Source: JAOACQ01 sp049968515 (GTDB taxonomy: Bacteria > Spirochaetota > Brevinematia > Brevinematales > JAOACQ01). Taken from it: DNA of 64,000 bases. Below the pieces are notes generated by a model. That model was not told the origin of the DNA. It saw nothing but the letters and a program-made list of their open reading frames with translations, and ran no database searches. The DNA is taken from contig JBMFQR010000008.1 of assembly GCA_049968515.1 (NCBI GenBank), positions 1 to 64,000 of the forward strand, in the 5' to 3' direction. Below are positions 51,429 through 60,126 of this stretch, in pieces (the stretch's first letter is position 1; every line of letters begins with the position of its first letter). The position numbers and the translations under genes were made by a program.

Positions 51429-51872
51429 ATGTTAACAATAGATGAAATAAAAAGATTGTTTAAGATCTTTGAGGGTGAGGATGTAGGGGAAATAGAGTTG
51501 AGAAATAAAGACAGGGCAATAAGAATGAAACTAAAAAGAAAAGAAGAAAAGAAAAAGATAGAAAAACCTGTCGAGATTAAAAAGGAGCCCCAACCAGAAA
51601 CTGAGAAAAAACCTGTAGAACCACCCATATATGAAGTAAAATCAAACTGGATAGGATATTTCACAAGAATAAATCCCAAGACTGGAGAAAACTATGTAAA
51701 ACTCAGAGATGTGGTTAAAAAAAGTGACATTCTTGGTCATGTTAGTGTGCTCGGGGTTTTGCAGGACATAAAGGCGGAAAAGGGAGGAAAGATAAAAGAG
51801 ATACTTGTAGAAGAAGGGCTTGCGGTTGAATATGGTCAGCCGCTAATGAGAATAGAAGTTAGCGAAAAATAG
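51429..51872 (+). CDS. AccB-like protein lacking the biotinylation lysine
   Basis: This is a 147-residue protein with the layout of a biotin carboxyl carrier protein: an N-terminal MLTIDEIKRLFKIFEGEDVG helix, a Lys/Pro/Glu linker (40-68) and a biotinyl domain (70-145). The domain aligns with that of E. coli AccB, as I remember it, over about 74 residues without a gap (DIKAEKGGKIKEILVEEG, VEYGQPLMRIE). However, the biotin site EAMKM reads SVLGV, so the modified Lys is Gly109. It cannot carry biotin at the normal place. It lies between efp and accC, 10 nt before accC. It may be a regulatory or structural homologue like plant BADC proteins; a separate true AccB must then exist elsewhere. Confidence 0.75.
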   Translation: MLTIDEIKRLFKIFEGEDVGEIELRNKDRAIRMKLKRKEEKKKIEKPVEIKKEPQPETEKKPVEPPIYEVKSNWIGYFTRINPKTGENYVKLRDVVKKSDILGHVSVLGVLQDIKAEKGGKIKEILVEEGLAVEYGQPLMRIEVSEK

Positions 51873-51882
51873 TGGAGGGAAA

Positions 51883-53223
51883 ATGTTTAGAAAAATTCTT
51901 ATAGCAAATCGTGGAGAAATAGCTGTCAGGGTAATAAGGGCTGCAAAAGAACTTGGCATAAAAACTGTCTCAATACATTCTGAGGCGGATGAGGAGTGTC
52001 TTCATACAAAAATTTCTGATCAGGACATATGTATAGGTCCGCCACCATCAAAAGACAGCTATCTAAATATTTTTTCAATTTTAAGCGCGGCAGAGATAAG
52101 TGGAGTTGATGCTATACATCCTGGATATGGGTTTCTTGCAGAGAATGCCAAATTTTCAGACATATGCAGGGACCATAAGATTACATTCATAGGGCCTTCC
52201 GGTGACGTTATTGAGCTTTTAGGCAACAAAGACAAGGCAAGAAAGACCATGGAGTCCGTTGGAGTGCCGGTTACCCCGGGAACCGACATAATAAATAATC
52301 CAGCCGAGGCAATAAAATTTGCAAATGAGGTTGGTTATCCTGTAATAGTAAAAGCTGTTGCTGGTGGTGGTGGTAAGGGAATGAGGGTTGCATGGTCAGA
52401 GGAAGAGCTAATAAATCTAATCCCCATAGCACAGGGAGAGGCGAAGGCTGCTTTCGGCAATCCAGACGTGTATGTAGAGAAATACCTTGAGAACCCGAGG
52501 CATATTGAGATACAATTTTTAGCTGACAGCTATGGCAATGTGGTGCATCTTGGAGAGAGGGACTGCTCAATCCAGAGAAGACACCAGAAGCTACTTGAAG
52601 AAGCACCCAGTCCGGCATTAACTCCCGAAATAAGAGAAGCTATGGGAGAGGCAGTAAAGAAAGGTGTAAAGAAGGTTGGTTATGTTGGTGCTGGAACAAT
52701 GGAGTTTCTCTTTGAGAATGGAAAGTTTTACTTTATGGAAGTAAATACGAGAATACAGGTTGAACATCCTGTTACGGAAATGATTACCTCTGTTGATATC
52801 GTAAAGGAGCAGATTTTAGTAGCGATGGGAGAAAAGCTTTCATTTTCACAGGAAGATGTAAAGATAAGAGGACATGCTATCGAGTGTAGAATAAATGCCG
52901 AAGACCCTTACAGGAATTTTATGCCTACCCCGGGTAAGATTGAGGATTACAAAGCTCCCGGTGGTCCGGGTATAAGAGTCGATACACACATCTACTCTGG
53001 ATATGAGGTTCCGAAGTATTATGACTCACTCATTGCAAAACTTATTGCATGGGGCAGGGATAGAGAGGAAGCAATAATGAGAATGAAAAGGGCTCTCTTT
53101 GAGTTTAAAATTACAGGGATTAAGACAACAATTCCCTTCTTTGAAAAGCTTTTAGATGACCCAAATATACTGAAAGGGAATTATTCTACGAAATTCCTCG
53201 AAAATTTTAGTATGGAGAAGTAA
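51883..53223 (+). CDS. accC: Biotin carboxylase subunit of acetyl-CoA carboxylase
   Basis: AccC carboxylates biotin on the carrier protein with ATP and bicarbonate, for malonyl-CoA. The 446-residue protein has RKILIANRGEIAVRVIRAA, the ATP-grasp glycine loop KAVAGGGGKGMRVA, HLGERDCSIQRRHQKLLEEAP and YFMEVNTRIQVEHPVTEMI with the catalytic residues. Length is normal for a single-domain biotin carboxylase. Its natural carrier should be AccB, but the adjacent accB-like protein lacks the biotinyl Lys. The 200-bp gap downstream shows only the next promoter. Confidence 0.95.
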   Translation: MFRKILIANRGEIAVRVIRAAKELGIKTVSIHSEADEECLHTKISDQDICIGPPPSKDSYLNIFSILSAAEISGVDAIHPGYGFLAENAKFSDICRDHKITFIGPSGDVIELLGNKDKARKTMESVGVPVTPGTDIINNPAEAIKFANEVGYPVIVKAVAGGGGKGMRVAWSEEELINLIPIAQGEAKAAFGNPDVYVEKYLENPRHIEIQFLADSYGNVVHLGERDCSIQRRHQKLLEEAPSPALTPEIREAMGEAVKKGVKKVGYVGAGTMEFLFENGKFYFMEVNTRIQVEHPVTEMITSVDIVKEQILVAMGEKLSFSQEDVKIRGHAIECRINAEDPYRNFMPTPGKIEDYKAPGGPGIRVDTHIYSGYEVPKYYDSLIAKLIAWGRDREEAIMRMKRALFEFKITGIKTTIPFFEKLLDDPNILKGNYSTKFLENFSMEK

Positions 53224-53363
53224 ACCATTCAAGCTTTTTAGAATTACCTGTTGTTTAAATACAGAAAAGATATGGTTACTTTGAAGAGTTGGTGATGGTT
53301 GCGAGTATGTGATCTTGGTGTGTCTAAATTAGGTAAGTCTAATTGGATTTGCTACTTCACAAT

Positions 53364-53392
53364 TTGACAAAATCTGTTAAAGACCTTAAAAT
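53364..53392 (+). promoter_or_regulatory. Promoter of the DUF486-murI gene run
   Basis: TTGACA (53364-53369), a 17-bp spacer and TAAAAT (53387-53392), 30 nt before the DUF486 gene. Confidence 0.65.
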
Positions 53393-53422
53393 AGTAAGTT
53401 AACACGCAGGAGTGAATAAGTT

Positions 53423-53764
53423 ATGTTAAGAATAACATTAACTATTCTTTTACTGGTTTGTTCAAATATTTTTATGACATTTGCATGGTATGGGCATTTG
53501 AGGAATCTCAACAACAAACCATGGATTTTTGCTTCAGTTGTTAGCTGGAGCATTGCATTCTTTGAGTATCTAATACAGGTTCCTGCTAACAGAATAGGCT
53601 ATAGCGTTTTAAGCCTTCCACAGCTTAAAATCTTACAGGAAGTTATAACCTTATCAGTTTTTGTTCCTTTCAGTATTTTTTATATGGGGCAAAGTCTCAA
53701 ATGGAACCATCTTGTGGCTGGGGCTTTTATACTTTGTGCTGTTTATTTTGCCTTTAAACATTGA
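53423..53764 (+). CDS. DUF486 family small membrane protein
   Basis: This is a 113-residue protein with four predicted transmembrane helices. It matches the DUF486/DMT-like family closely: LLLVCSNIFMTFAWYGHL, SWSIAFFEYLIQVPANRIGY, LKILQEVITLSVF and LKWNHLVAGAFILCAVYFAF. The family belongs to the drug/metabolite transporter superfamily, and the substrate is unknown. Four-helix members probably work as dimers. It is followed by the DegT gene after 7 nt. Confidence 0.85.
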   Translation: MLRITLTILLLVCSNIFMTFAWYGHLRNLNNKPWIFASVVSWSIAFFEYLIQVPANRIGYSVLSLPQLKILQEVITLSVFVPFSIFYMGQSLKWNHLVAGAFILCAVYFAFKH

Positions 53765-53771
53765 GGTAAAT

Positions 53772-54866
53772 ATGGAATTTATTGATTTGAAAAGACAGTA
53801 TCAACTCTATAAGAATGAAATAAATAGAAGAATTACAGCTGTGATGGAAAATGCAAGCTTTATAATGGGAGCAGAGTTGAAAGAGCTGGAAAATAAGCTT
53901 GCAAACTATGTCGGCACAAAGCATGCCATAGGCTGTGCTTCTGGAACGGATGCTTTATTACTCGGGCTTCTGGCTTATGATATTAAAGAAGGCGATGAGA
54001 TAATCACCACACCATTTACATTTGTTGCCACTGCTGAGGTTGTTGCTTTCATTAAGGCAAAACCTGTCTTTGTGGATATTGATGAGAGAACCTATAACAT
54101 TGATGCCAGACAGATAGAAAAAAAGATAACATCAAGGACAAAAGGGATTATTCCTGTTTCGCTTTATGGTCAGGTTGCAGATATGGATGAAATAAATGCC
54201 ATAGCAAAGAAATACAACCTTTTTGTAATAGAGGATGGATGTCAGTCTTTTGGAGCAGTATATAAAGGCAGAAAATCCTGTGGGTTATCGGACATTGGTA
54301 CAACCTCATTTTTTCCATCCAAGCCACTCGGATGTTATGGCGATGGAGGAATGGTTTTTACAAATAGTGATGAGCTTGCCAGAAAAATTCGTTCATTTCT
54401 CAATCACGGGCAGGTTGAAAGATATGTTCATCACTATATAGGACTCAATATGAGGCTTGACAACATTCAGGCAGCAGTCCTGCTTGAGAAGTTTGTTCAT
54501 CTTGAAGAGGAGCTAAACTTGAGGCACAAAATAGGATTGAAATACAATGAGTTATTAAAGGACGTTGTGATAACACCATACATCGCGGACTATACGGATA
54601 GATGTGTTTTTGCTCAGTATTCGATAAGAGTTAAGAACAGAGATGAATTTGCAAAAAAGCTTAGTGGTATGGGCATTCCTACAGCAGTGCATTATCCGCT
54701 TCCATTACATTTACAGGTGGCTTATAAATATCTTGGATATAAAGAGGGGGATTTCCCTGTAAGTGAAGCAGTGTCAAAGGAGATAATAAGTCTTCCAATG
54801 CATCCATTTTTGACAGATGAGGATATTGAACGTATTGTAAGCTGTGTGAAAAAATCTCTTGTATAA
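53772..54866 (+). CDS. DegT/DnrJ/EryC1-family sugar aminotransferase
   Basis: This is a 364-residue PLP enzyme that aminates a keto sugar nucleotide. The start at ATG 53772 follows GAGG and matches the family N-terminus MEFIDLKRQYQL; the longer upstream frame overlaps DUF486 and is rejected. It has GCASGTDALLLGL, ITTPFTFVATAEVV, EDGCQSFGA, the PLP Lys in TSFFPSKPLG and FLNHGQ. The product would be an amino sugar for a surface glycan. The downstream murG, galE and murI genes fit a cell-envelope operon. Confidence 0.9.
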   Translation: MEFIDLKRQYQLYKNEINRRITAVMENASFIMGAELKELENKLANYVGTKHAIGCASGTDALLLGLLAYDIKEGDEIITTPFTFVATAEVVAFIKAKPVFVDIDERTYNIDARQIEKKITSRTKGIIPVSLYGQVADMDEINAIAKKYNLFVIEDGCQSFGAVYKGRKSCGLSDIGTTSFFPSKPLGCYGDGGMVFTNSDELARKIRSFLNHGQVERYVHHYIGLNMRLDNIQAAVLLEKFVHLEEELNLRHKIGLKYNELLKDVVITPYIADYTDRCVFAQYSIRVKNRDEFAKKLSGMGIPTAVHYPLPLHLQVAYKYLGYKEGDFPVSEAVSKEIISLPMHPFLTDEDIERIVSCVKKSLV

Positions 54867-54885
54867 AAGATAGTTTTCGGGAGTT

Positions 54886-55395
54886 ATGATGAGGATAAAA
54901 ATTTTTACTATAATTTTTTTTGTAGCAATTACAACCTTCTCTTTTGCTACCAATACAAACGTTTATAATTACGATTACAACAATCCAGAGTCCATTATAA
55001 AAAGTGCATTCCTGATGTTGAAAAATTCTGATTTTAATGCAATGCTTGAAATAACGGAGCTTTATGAGAAAAAGAGAGTTTTGAATATAATCAGCGAGAT
55101 TTCAAATAATCCTTCTGTCGTACCAGCGCTGATTTCAGAAGCAAAGAAAATAAAAAGCTTTGAGATTGTTGATAGAGAAGATTATACAAATGATGCTACG
55201 AACAGCTTTGTCATAGTGGTAACTAAATGGATTGTTTTAAATGACTCAAAGTCCCCAAAAAACTCAGACATCTATGCAGGTATAGAGGATAAGATAAATC
55301 CAGCAAAGTCAAAAAAAGATAGTGTGGTCTATGTTGATTATCTATTAAAGAAAATTGATGGAAAATGGAAAATAATTTCAAAAAGAAGCAAATGA
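54886..55395 (+). CDS. Secreted protein of unknown function (NTF2-like/DUF4878-like)
   Basis: This is a 169-residue protein with a signal peptide (RIKIFTIIFFVAITTFSFA). The mature part begins with a helix (NPESIIKSAFLMLKNSDFNAMLEIT) and ends with strands (VVYVDYLLKKIDGKWKIISK), the pattern of small NTF2-like/DUF4878 lipoprotein domains. The similarity is structural in style only and I would not assign a function. The stop overlaps the murG start (ATGA). Confidence 0.5.
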   Translation: MMRIKIFTIIFFVAITTFSFATNTNVYNYDYNNPESIIKSAFLMLKNSDFNAMLEITELYEKKRVLNIISEISNNPSVVPALISEAKKIKSFEIVDREDYTNDATNSFVIVVTKWIVLNDSKSPKNSDIYAGIEDKINPAKSKKDSVVYVDYLLKKIDGKWKIISKRSK

Positions 55396-56477
55396 GATGC
55401 CTCATAAGTGGCGGGAAGACCGGCGGGCATCTGATTCCGGGCATAGCATTATATGAGGTTTTTAAGAAGAAAGGGTTTGATGTCAGGTATGTCTTAAATT
55501 CGACAGATGTGAAATTCCCTATCGTGGAAAGAATTAGAGAAGCGGATAGAATTTATCTTAATATTTCAAGCATATCAAGAAGGTTATCAATCAGAACAAT
55601 TTTTGATATTTTTAAGCTTTTTTTTGCCTTTTTCGGAATCTTTGGAAAAATTGTGGCTTTCAATCCAGACTTTGTAGTTATCACGGGGGGGTATATTTCA
55701 AATCCTGTAGCATTGTGCACGATTTTGCTATTCAAGCCTCTTTACATTCTTGAGCAGAATAGTATTGCAGGTATAACAAACAGATTCTTTTCTATTTTTG
55801 CCAGAAGGATTTTTACTTCATTTGAAAAAACTCAAAAAATTCCCCAGAAAAAATCAGAATGGGCTGGGAATCCAATTCTTTGTTCTGAAAGGGTTGACAG
55901 GAACGAAGCAAAAAGATTTTTTGGTGTGGAGAAATATGACAGGGTTCTGGGAATTATGAGTGGAAGTCAGGGGGCAAGATCTGTCAACAGCATTTTGATT
56001 CAAATCCTTCCCAAAATTGAGAAAAGAAATGTAGGTATTATATGGAGTGCTGGTGTTACAGAGTTTGAAAGGTTGAAAGAAAATAAGGAGATGGAAAAGA
56101 TAAATGCTTATAAGAATATTAAGATCTTTCCATTTATAGAAAAGATGAATTACTTTTATTCTGCTGTTGATGTGGTGATTTCAAGAGCCGGAGCAACTTC
56201 TATTTCAGAACTGCTTTATTTTGAAGTACCGGCTTTAGTTATACCTATAAAAAACTCTCCTGATAACCATCAGGAGCTTAATGCAAGCTTTCTTGTTGAT
56301 AGAGGCGTGGCACTTATGATTACAGAGGACAATATTGATAGAGAAATTTTAATTTCCTCGATTGAAAAGCTTCTTTTCAACACTGAAGAATACAGAAAGA
56401 ACTTTATTAAGTTTAAAAAGATAGGTAAATTACCACAGGAATTTATTGCCGAAGAGATAATGAAGGGGGAGAAATGA
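55392..56477 (+). CDS. murG: UDP-GlcNAc:undecaprenyl-PP-MurNAc-pentapeptide GlcNAc transferase
   Basis: MurG converts lipid I into lipid II on the inner face of the membrane. The protein (361 residues from ATG 55392) begins MRCLISGGKTGGHLIPGIAL, which has the nucleotide-binding TGGH loop, and continues VVITGGYISNPVAL, EQNSIAGITNRFF, GSQGARSVNSI and SRAGATSISELLYFEVPALVIPI, all typical for the GT28 family. An earlier ATG at 55365 lies inside the upstream gene and is unlikely. It overlaps the preceding and following genes by 4 nt each. Confidence 0.95.
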   Translation: MRCLISGGKTGGHLIPGIALYEVFKKKGFDVRYVLNSTDVKFPIVERIREADRIYLNISSISRRLSIRTIFDIFKLFFAFFGIFGKIVAFNPDFVVITGGYISNPVALCTILLFKPLYILEQNSIAGITNRFFSIFARRIFTSFEKTQKIPQKKSEWAGNPILCSERVDRNEAKRFFGVEKYDRVLGIMSGSQGARSVNSILIQILPKIEKRNVGIIWSAGVTEFERLKENKEMEKINAYKNIKIFPFIEKMNYFYSAVDVVISRAGATSISELLYFEVPALVIPIKNSPDNHQELNASFLVDRGVALMITEDNIDREILISSIEKLLFNTEEYRKNFIKFKKIGKLPQEFIAEEIMKGEK

Positions 56478-57466
56478 CAGTTTTTGTTGCCGGTGGAGCA
56501 GGTTACATTGGTAGCCATGTTTGCAAAATGTTAAGCAAAGAAGGTCATAATGTAATTGTTTATGATAATCTCTCTAAAGGTTACAGAGAATTTGTAAAAT
56601 GGGGAAGATTTATAGAGGGAGATATTTCAGATGAAGTTAGGCTGGATGAGGTCTTTAACACTAATAAGATTGACGTGGTAATGCACTTTTGTGCCTTTAT
56701 AGAGGTGGGAGAGTCTGTCATTGATCCAGAAAAATACTATATAAATAACCTTTCAAATACCATAACTCTTCTAAAATCAATGAGAAAATTTGGAATAAAA
56801 AGGTTTATATTTTCATCAACGGCTGCTATCTTTGGTAACCCCGTTAATCTTCCGATAAACGAGGATGACCCAAAAGTTCCGATAAATCCTTATGGTAGAA
56901 TTAAACTTATGGTTGAAAATATGCTTGATGATTACGATACAGCCTATGGGTTAAAATCTGTATGCTTCAGATATTTTAATGCTGCCGGGGCTGATCCTGA
57001 TTGTGAGATTGGTGAGGCACATAAGCCAGAAAGCCATCTCATCCCGCTTGTGCTTGATGCAGCAATTGGCGAAAGGAAAAACGTAAAGATATATGGCGAT
57101 GATTATCCCACAAGGGATGGGACGTGTATAAGGGATTATATTCATGTTAATGATCTTGCGAAGGCACATATTCTCGGTTTGAAATTTCTCTTTGAAGAAA
57201 ATAGATCCGAAAAGTTTAATCTTGGATCCGGTGAGGGATATTCGGTAAAAGAGATAATAGATGCAGTCAAGAAAATAACTGGGAAGGATTTCAAAGTTGT
57301 GGTTACAGAAAGAAGGGCTGGAGATCCCCCTGTCTTAATTGCTAATAGTGAAAAGGCAAGAAGAATTTTGGGCTGGGAGAGAAAATATAGCCTCAAGGAA
57401 ATTATAGAAACTGCATGGGAATGGCATAAAAAGCTAAAAGGAGAAAAAATTGTCTCTGTCTTCTAA
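56474..57466 (+). CDS. galE: UDP-glucose 4-epimerase
   Basis: GalE interconverts UDP-glucose and UDP-galactose (or the N-acetyl forms) with bound NAD. The 330-residue short-chain dehydrogenase has the NAD loop GGAGYIGSHVCKML, VMHFCAFIEVGESV, the catalytic STAAIFGNP and YGRIK (Tyr-x3-Lys), RYFNAAGADPDCEIGE and RDGTCIRDYIHVNDLA. It supplies sugar for surface glycans, in line with the neighbouring aminotransferase and mur genes. Confidence 0.95.
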   Translation: MTVFVAGGAGYIGSHVCKMLSKEGHNVIVYDNLSKGYREFVKWGRFIEGDISDEVRLDEVFNTNKIDVVMHFCAFIEVGESVIDPEKYYINNLSNTITLLKSMRKFGIKRFIFSSTAAIFGNPVNLPINEDDPKVPINPYGRIKLMVENMLDDYDTAYGLKSVCFRYFNAAGADPDCEIGEAHKPESHLIPLVLDAAIGERKNVKIYGDDYPTRDGTCIRDYIHVNDLAKAHILGLKFLFEENRSEKFNLGSGEGYSVKEIIDAVKKITGKDFKVVVTERRAGDPPVLIANSEKARRILGWERKYSLKEIIETAWEWHKKLKGEKIVSVF

Positions 57467-58226
57467 AAGAATAGCTTTTTTTGACTCCGGGATTGGCGGT
57501 CTTACTGTGCTTAAGGACTGTATTAAACTTCTTCCAGAGGAGGATTACATTTACTTTGCTGATACAGAAAATGTGCCATATGGAATTAAACTAGAAAATG
57601 TCGTAAAAGATTACATAATTGACGCCGTAGATTTCTTGGTGAAACAGGATGTCAAAATGATAGTTATTGCATGCAATACTGCAACAAGTGTGGCAATTTC
57701 TGATCTGCGAGCGCGATATAATCTTTTTGTAGTGGGAATGGAACCGGCTGTTAAACCCGCATTAGAAAAAAACTCTGGCAAAAAGGTGCTTGTTCTTGCT
57801 ACTTCTCTCACTCTCAAACTTGAGAAATTAAAAAGGCTGCTCTTAATCTATGATAGGGAACATAAGGTCGATAAGCTTGCACTCGATGGGCTTGTAAAAT
57901 TTGCCGAAAGGCTTGAGTTTGACACTGATGATGTAAGGCTATATCTAAAGGAAAAATTTTCTCAGATAAATCCAGAAAAATTTGGGACTGTGGTTCTTGG
58001 TTGCACACACTTTCTTTATTTCAGGGATTTGATAAAAGGCTTTTTTAAGGAAAATATACAATTAATAGACGGAAATGATGGTACAGTAAGAAATATAAGA
58101 AAGATTCTTACTGAAAATTCACTCCTTAATAAGGAGGGACATTCAAGAATAGATTTTTTTGCCTCAAAAAAAGAAGATAAGAGGCTATCTGAAGTATGGA
58201 ATATTCTTCTACAGAGAGATTTTTAA
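57450..58226 (+). CDS. murI: Glutamate racemase
   Basis: MurI makes D-glutamate for peptidoglycan. The 258-residue protein has FFDSGIGGLTVLKD with the catalytic Asp/Ser, the two catalytic cysteines in IACNTATSVA and LGCTHFLYF, and IDGNDGTVRNI. It starts at TTG 57450, chosen because AAAGGAG lies at the right distance and no ATG is available. It overlaps galE by 17 nt. Confidence 0.95.
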   Translation: MSLSSKRIAFFDSGIGGLTVLKDCIKLLPEEDYIYFADTENVPYGIKLENVVKDYIIDAVDFLVKQDVKMIVIACNTATSVAISDLRARYNLFVVGMEPAVKPALEKNSGKKVLVLATSLTLKLEKLKRLLLIYDREHKVDKLALDGLVKFAERLEFDTDDVRLYLKEKFSQINPEKFGTVVLGCTHFLYFRDLIKGFFKENIQLIDGNDGTVRNIRKILTENSLLNKEGHSRIDFFASKKEDKRLSEVWNILLQRDF

Positions 58227-58274
58227 AAAATTGCGTAATTAAAAAAATAGCTTTATCATATTGCCGGAGGAAAA

Positions 58275-58691
58275 ATGAAAGAGCTGAAATATATTACAAA
58301 GGAAAGCTTTTCAAAATATGGATTTGTGATTGATTTTAACAATCCAAATTCTGAAGGCTGGGAGATACTCACAAAGGTTTCTAAAGAGGGCTGGAGAATT
58401 GCCATTCTTGAAATAGAGAGAAAAGCTGCAAAAAGACTTGAAAGGCATCCTGATTCAATAGAGACCTTCGAGCCTATGTCGGGAATTGGAGTACTTCTGG
58501 TGGCATCAGAGAGACCAGAAAACTTTGAGGTTTTTTTGCTTGATAAGCCGGTGTGTCTGAATAAGGGTGTCTGGCATGAAGTATTCTCACTTTCAGAAAG
58601 GGCAAAGTTCAAGATTACAGAAAATGATGAAGTGGAATGTGAATACTATAATTTTAAGACTCCATTCGGATTTAGTTTTGACTTTTTTTGA
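58275..58691 (+). CDS. Cupin-fold protein related to ureidoglycolate lyase
   Basis: This is a 138-residue single-domain protein. RLERHPDSIETFEPMSG, FLLDKPVCLNKGVWHEVFSLS and the final KFKITENDEVECEYYNF match the AllA-type ureidoglycolate lyase/DUF4867-like cupin family. The two His and the acidic residues there would bind metal or substrate. Ureide breakdown genes are not nearby, so the substrate is uncertain. GGAGG precedes the start. Confidence 0.7.
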   Translation: MKELKYITKESFSKYGFVIDFNNPNSEGWEILTKVSKEGWRIAILEIERKAAKRLERHPDSIETFEPMSGIGVLLVASERPENFEVFLLDKPVCLNKGVWHEVFSLSERAKFKITENDEVECEYYNFKTPFGFSFDFF

Positions 58692-58759
58692 TGGGCATTT
58701 TGAACTCCTGCTCCGATAACTTTAAACAAATGCCTGAAATATTAAGAAAGGAGATGACA

Positions 58760-59314
58760 GTGAAAAGAATCTTTTTTGCCCTAATATTTTTATTTTTTTC
58801 CTCTCTGTGTTTTTCTGAATTAAACCTTGATATTGGTATTAATGGAGGCATTGAACAGAACATTTACGATGCAAGAGAGGAAAGTTTTAAGGCAAAATTT
58901 CAGTATGGAAATGGGTTTAATTCTTATATTCGAGCAGTTTTTTTTCGTTATGTTGGTGTAGAGTTTGGATTTCCCGGATTTTTCTATACATACAGTTCCG
59001 ATAGTTCAGGTGATTACTATTATCCAGAAAAAATAAAAATTCCCTGGAATCTAAAATTTCTGTTTATGATAAGCTACAAAGGGTTTAATTTTGAAGCCGG
59101 TGGAGGACTGGAGTTCCCTTACTATATACTTGCCTCTTATTATTCTCCAAGGTATATTATTTTAGGTTTTTCTTTTCTCGGAGGTGTATCATATCAGTTT
59201 ACAGAAAGGTTTTCACTCGGAATACGCTTTAATGTGGCTTTTTATTCTGATGAATACACCTCACTTAATAACTCAATATATTACTTGTTAAATATGAGTT
59301 ACAGGATATTCTGA
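58760..59314 (+). CDS. Small predicted outer-membrane beta-barrel protein
   Basis: This is a 184-residue protein. I start at GTG 58760, which lies 6 nt after AAGGAG; the in-frame ATG at 58754 would touch that site directly. The signal peptide is KRIFFALIFLFFSSLCFS. The mature part has about eight amphipathic strands (FEAGGGLEFPYYIL, RFSLGIRFNVAFYS) and ends in YRIF with a terminal Phe, the usual Bam-recognition signal. Its stop overlaps the start of the caspase-like lipoprotein by one base, so the two are translationally coupled. Confidence 0.65.
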   Translation: MKRIFFALIFLFFSSLCFSELNLDIGINGGIEQNIYDAREESFKAKFQYGNGFNSYIRAVFFRYVGVEFGFPGFFYTYSSDSSGDYYYPEKIKIPWNLKFLFMISYKGFNFEAGGGLEFPYYILASYYSPRYIILGFSFLGGVSYQFTERFSLGIRFNVAFYSDEYTSLNNSIYYLLNMSYRIF

Positions 59315-60036
59315 TGAATAAAATAGTGATATTCTTCTTCGTTTTGATCTGTTTTTCAGGATGTTCTATAGATTTTGAAAAGGGGGATGGAAAAAAGTAT
59401 GCCTTAATTTACGGAATTAACAATTATCTCTATGTTTCTCCTCCTTTGAATTTTGCTGTGTCTGATGCAGTGAGTATGTCATCCTCCCTTAAAAATTATG
59501 GCTTTAATGTTGTATTACGGACTGATTCAGAGGCTACAAAGTCAAGTATTTCAAATGATTTGGCCAATTTGGTTTTTACAATGAATGAAGAAGACACATT
59601 GCTATTTTATTTTTCAGGGCATGGATATAGAACAGGCGGAATAAGCTATATTGTTCCATATGATACAAGCATAACTAATCTCAATTCAATGTTGAGTGAG
59701 GTAGAGTTGTTTGAGTGGTTGAAAGATGTAAAAACTGACAAGGTGCTTCTAATTTTTGACCATTGTTATTCCGGTGCCTATATTGCTAAGAATAGATTTT
59801 TTGTGATGACTGCCTCAAAAGCTGATGAAGAAGCTGCAGAGATATCAAGCATTGGTCATGGACTTTTCACTTATTATTTCCTTAATGGTCTGGAAAACAA
59901 AAAGGCTGACATTAATGAGGATAATCACATAAGCTTTTCCGAAATATTTTACTTTGTAGAATACTATGTTACAAACTATGGCTATCAGACTCCTCAGTTT
60001 CTTGGAAATAAAACTGTGGAGTATGTCTTATTTTAG
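59314..60036 (+). CDS. Caspase-family (C14) lipoprotein with EF-hand-like loop
   Basis: This is a 240-residue protein. It has a lipoprotein signal (KIVIFFFVLICFSGC, Cys17). The caspase-like fold has YALIYGINNY, LLFYFSGHGY with catalytic His103 and LLIFDHCYSGA with catalytic Cys151, followed by GHGLFTYYFLNGL. Residues 199-210 (DINEDNHISFSE) fit an EF-hand calcium loop (D1, N3, D5, E12), which suggests Ca2+ control like that of metacaspases. It would be attached to a membrane in the periplasm or on the surface. No substrate or toxin domain is fused. Most characterised bacterial caspases are cytoplasmic, so this location is notable. Confidence 0.8.
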   Translation: MNKIVIFFFVLICFSGCSIDFEKGDGKKYALIYGINNYLYVSPPLNFAVSDAVSMSSSLKNYGFNVVLRTDSEATKSSISNDLANLVFTMNEEDTLLFYFSGHGYRTGGISYIVPYDTSITNLNSMLSEVELFEWLKDVKTDKVLLIFDHCYSGAYIAKNRFFVMTASKADEEAAEISSIGHGLFTYYFLNGLENKKADINEDNHISFSEIFYFVEYYVTNYGYQTPQFLGNKTVEYVLF

Positions 60037-60126
60037 TTATTATTATCCTTTAAGAAGTCTTTATTATGACGTGCGAAATATCCAATATGGCTGAAAAATC
60101 TAAAGAGTTATAAAAATAATTATGCT

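Noticed and set aside
53661..53771. Longer N-terminus for the DegT aminotransferase
   Set aside because: This part overlaps the DUF486 gene in another frame, while ATG 53772 has GAGG and matches the family start.
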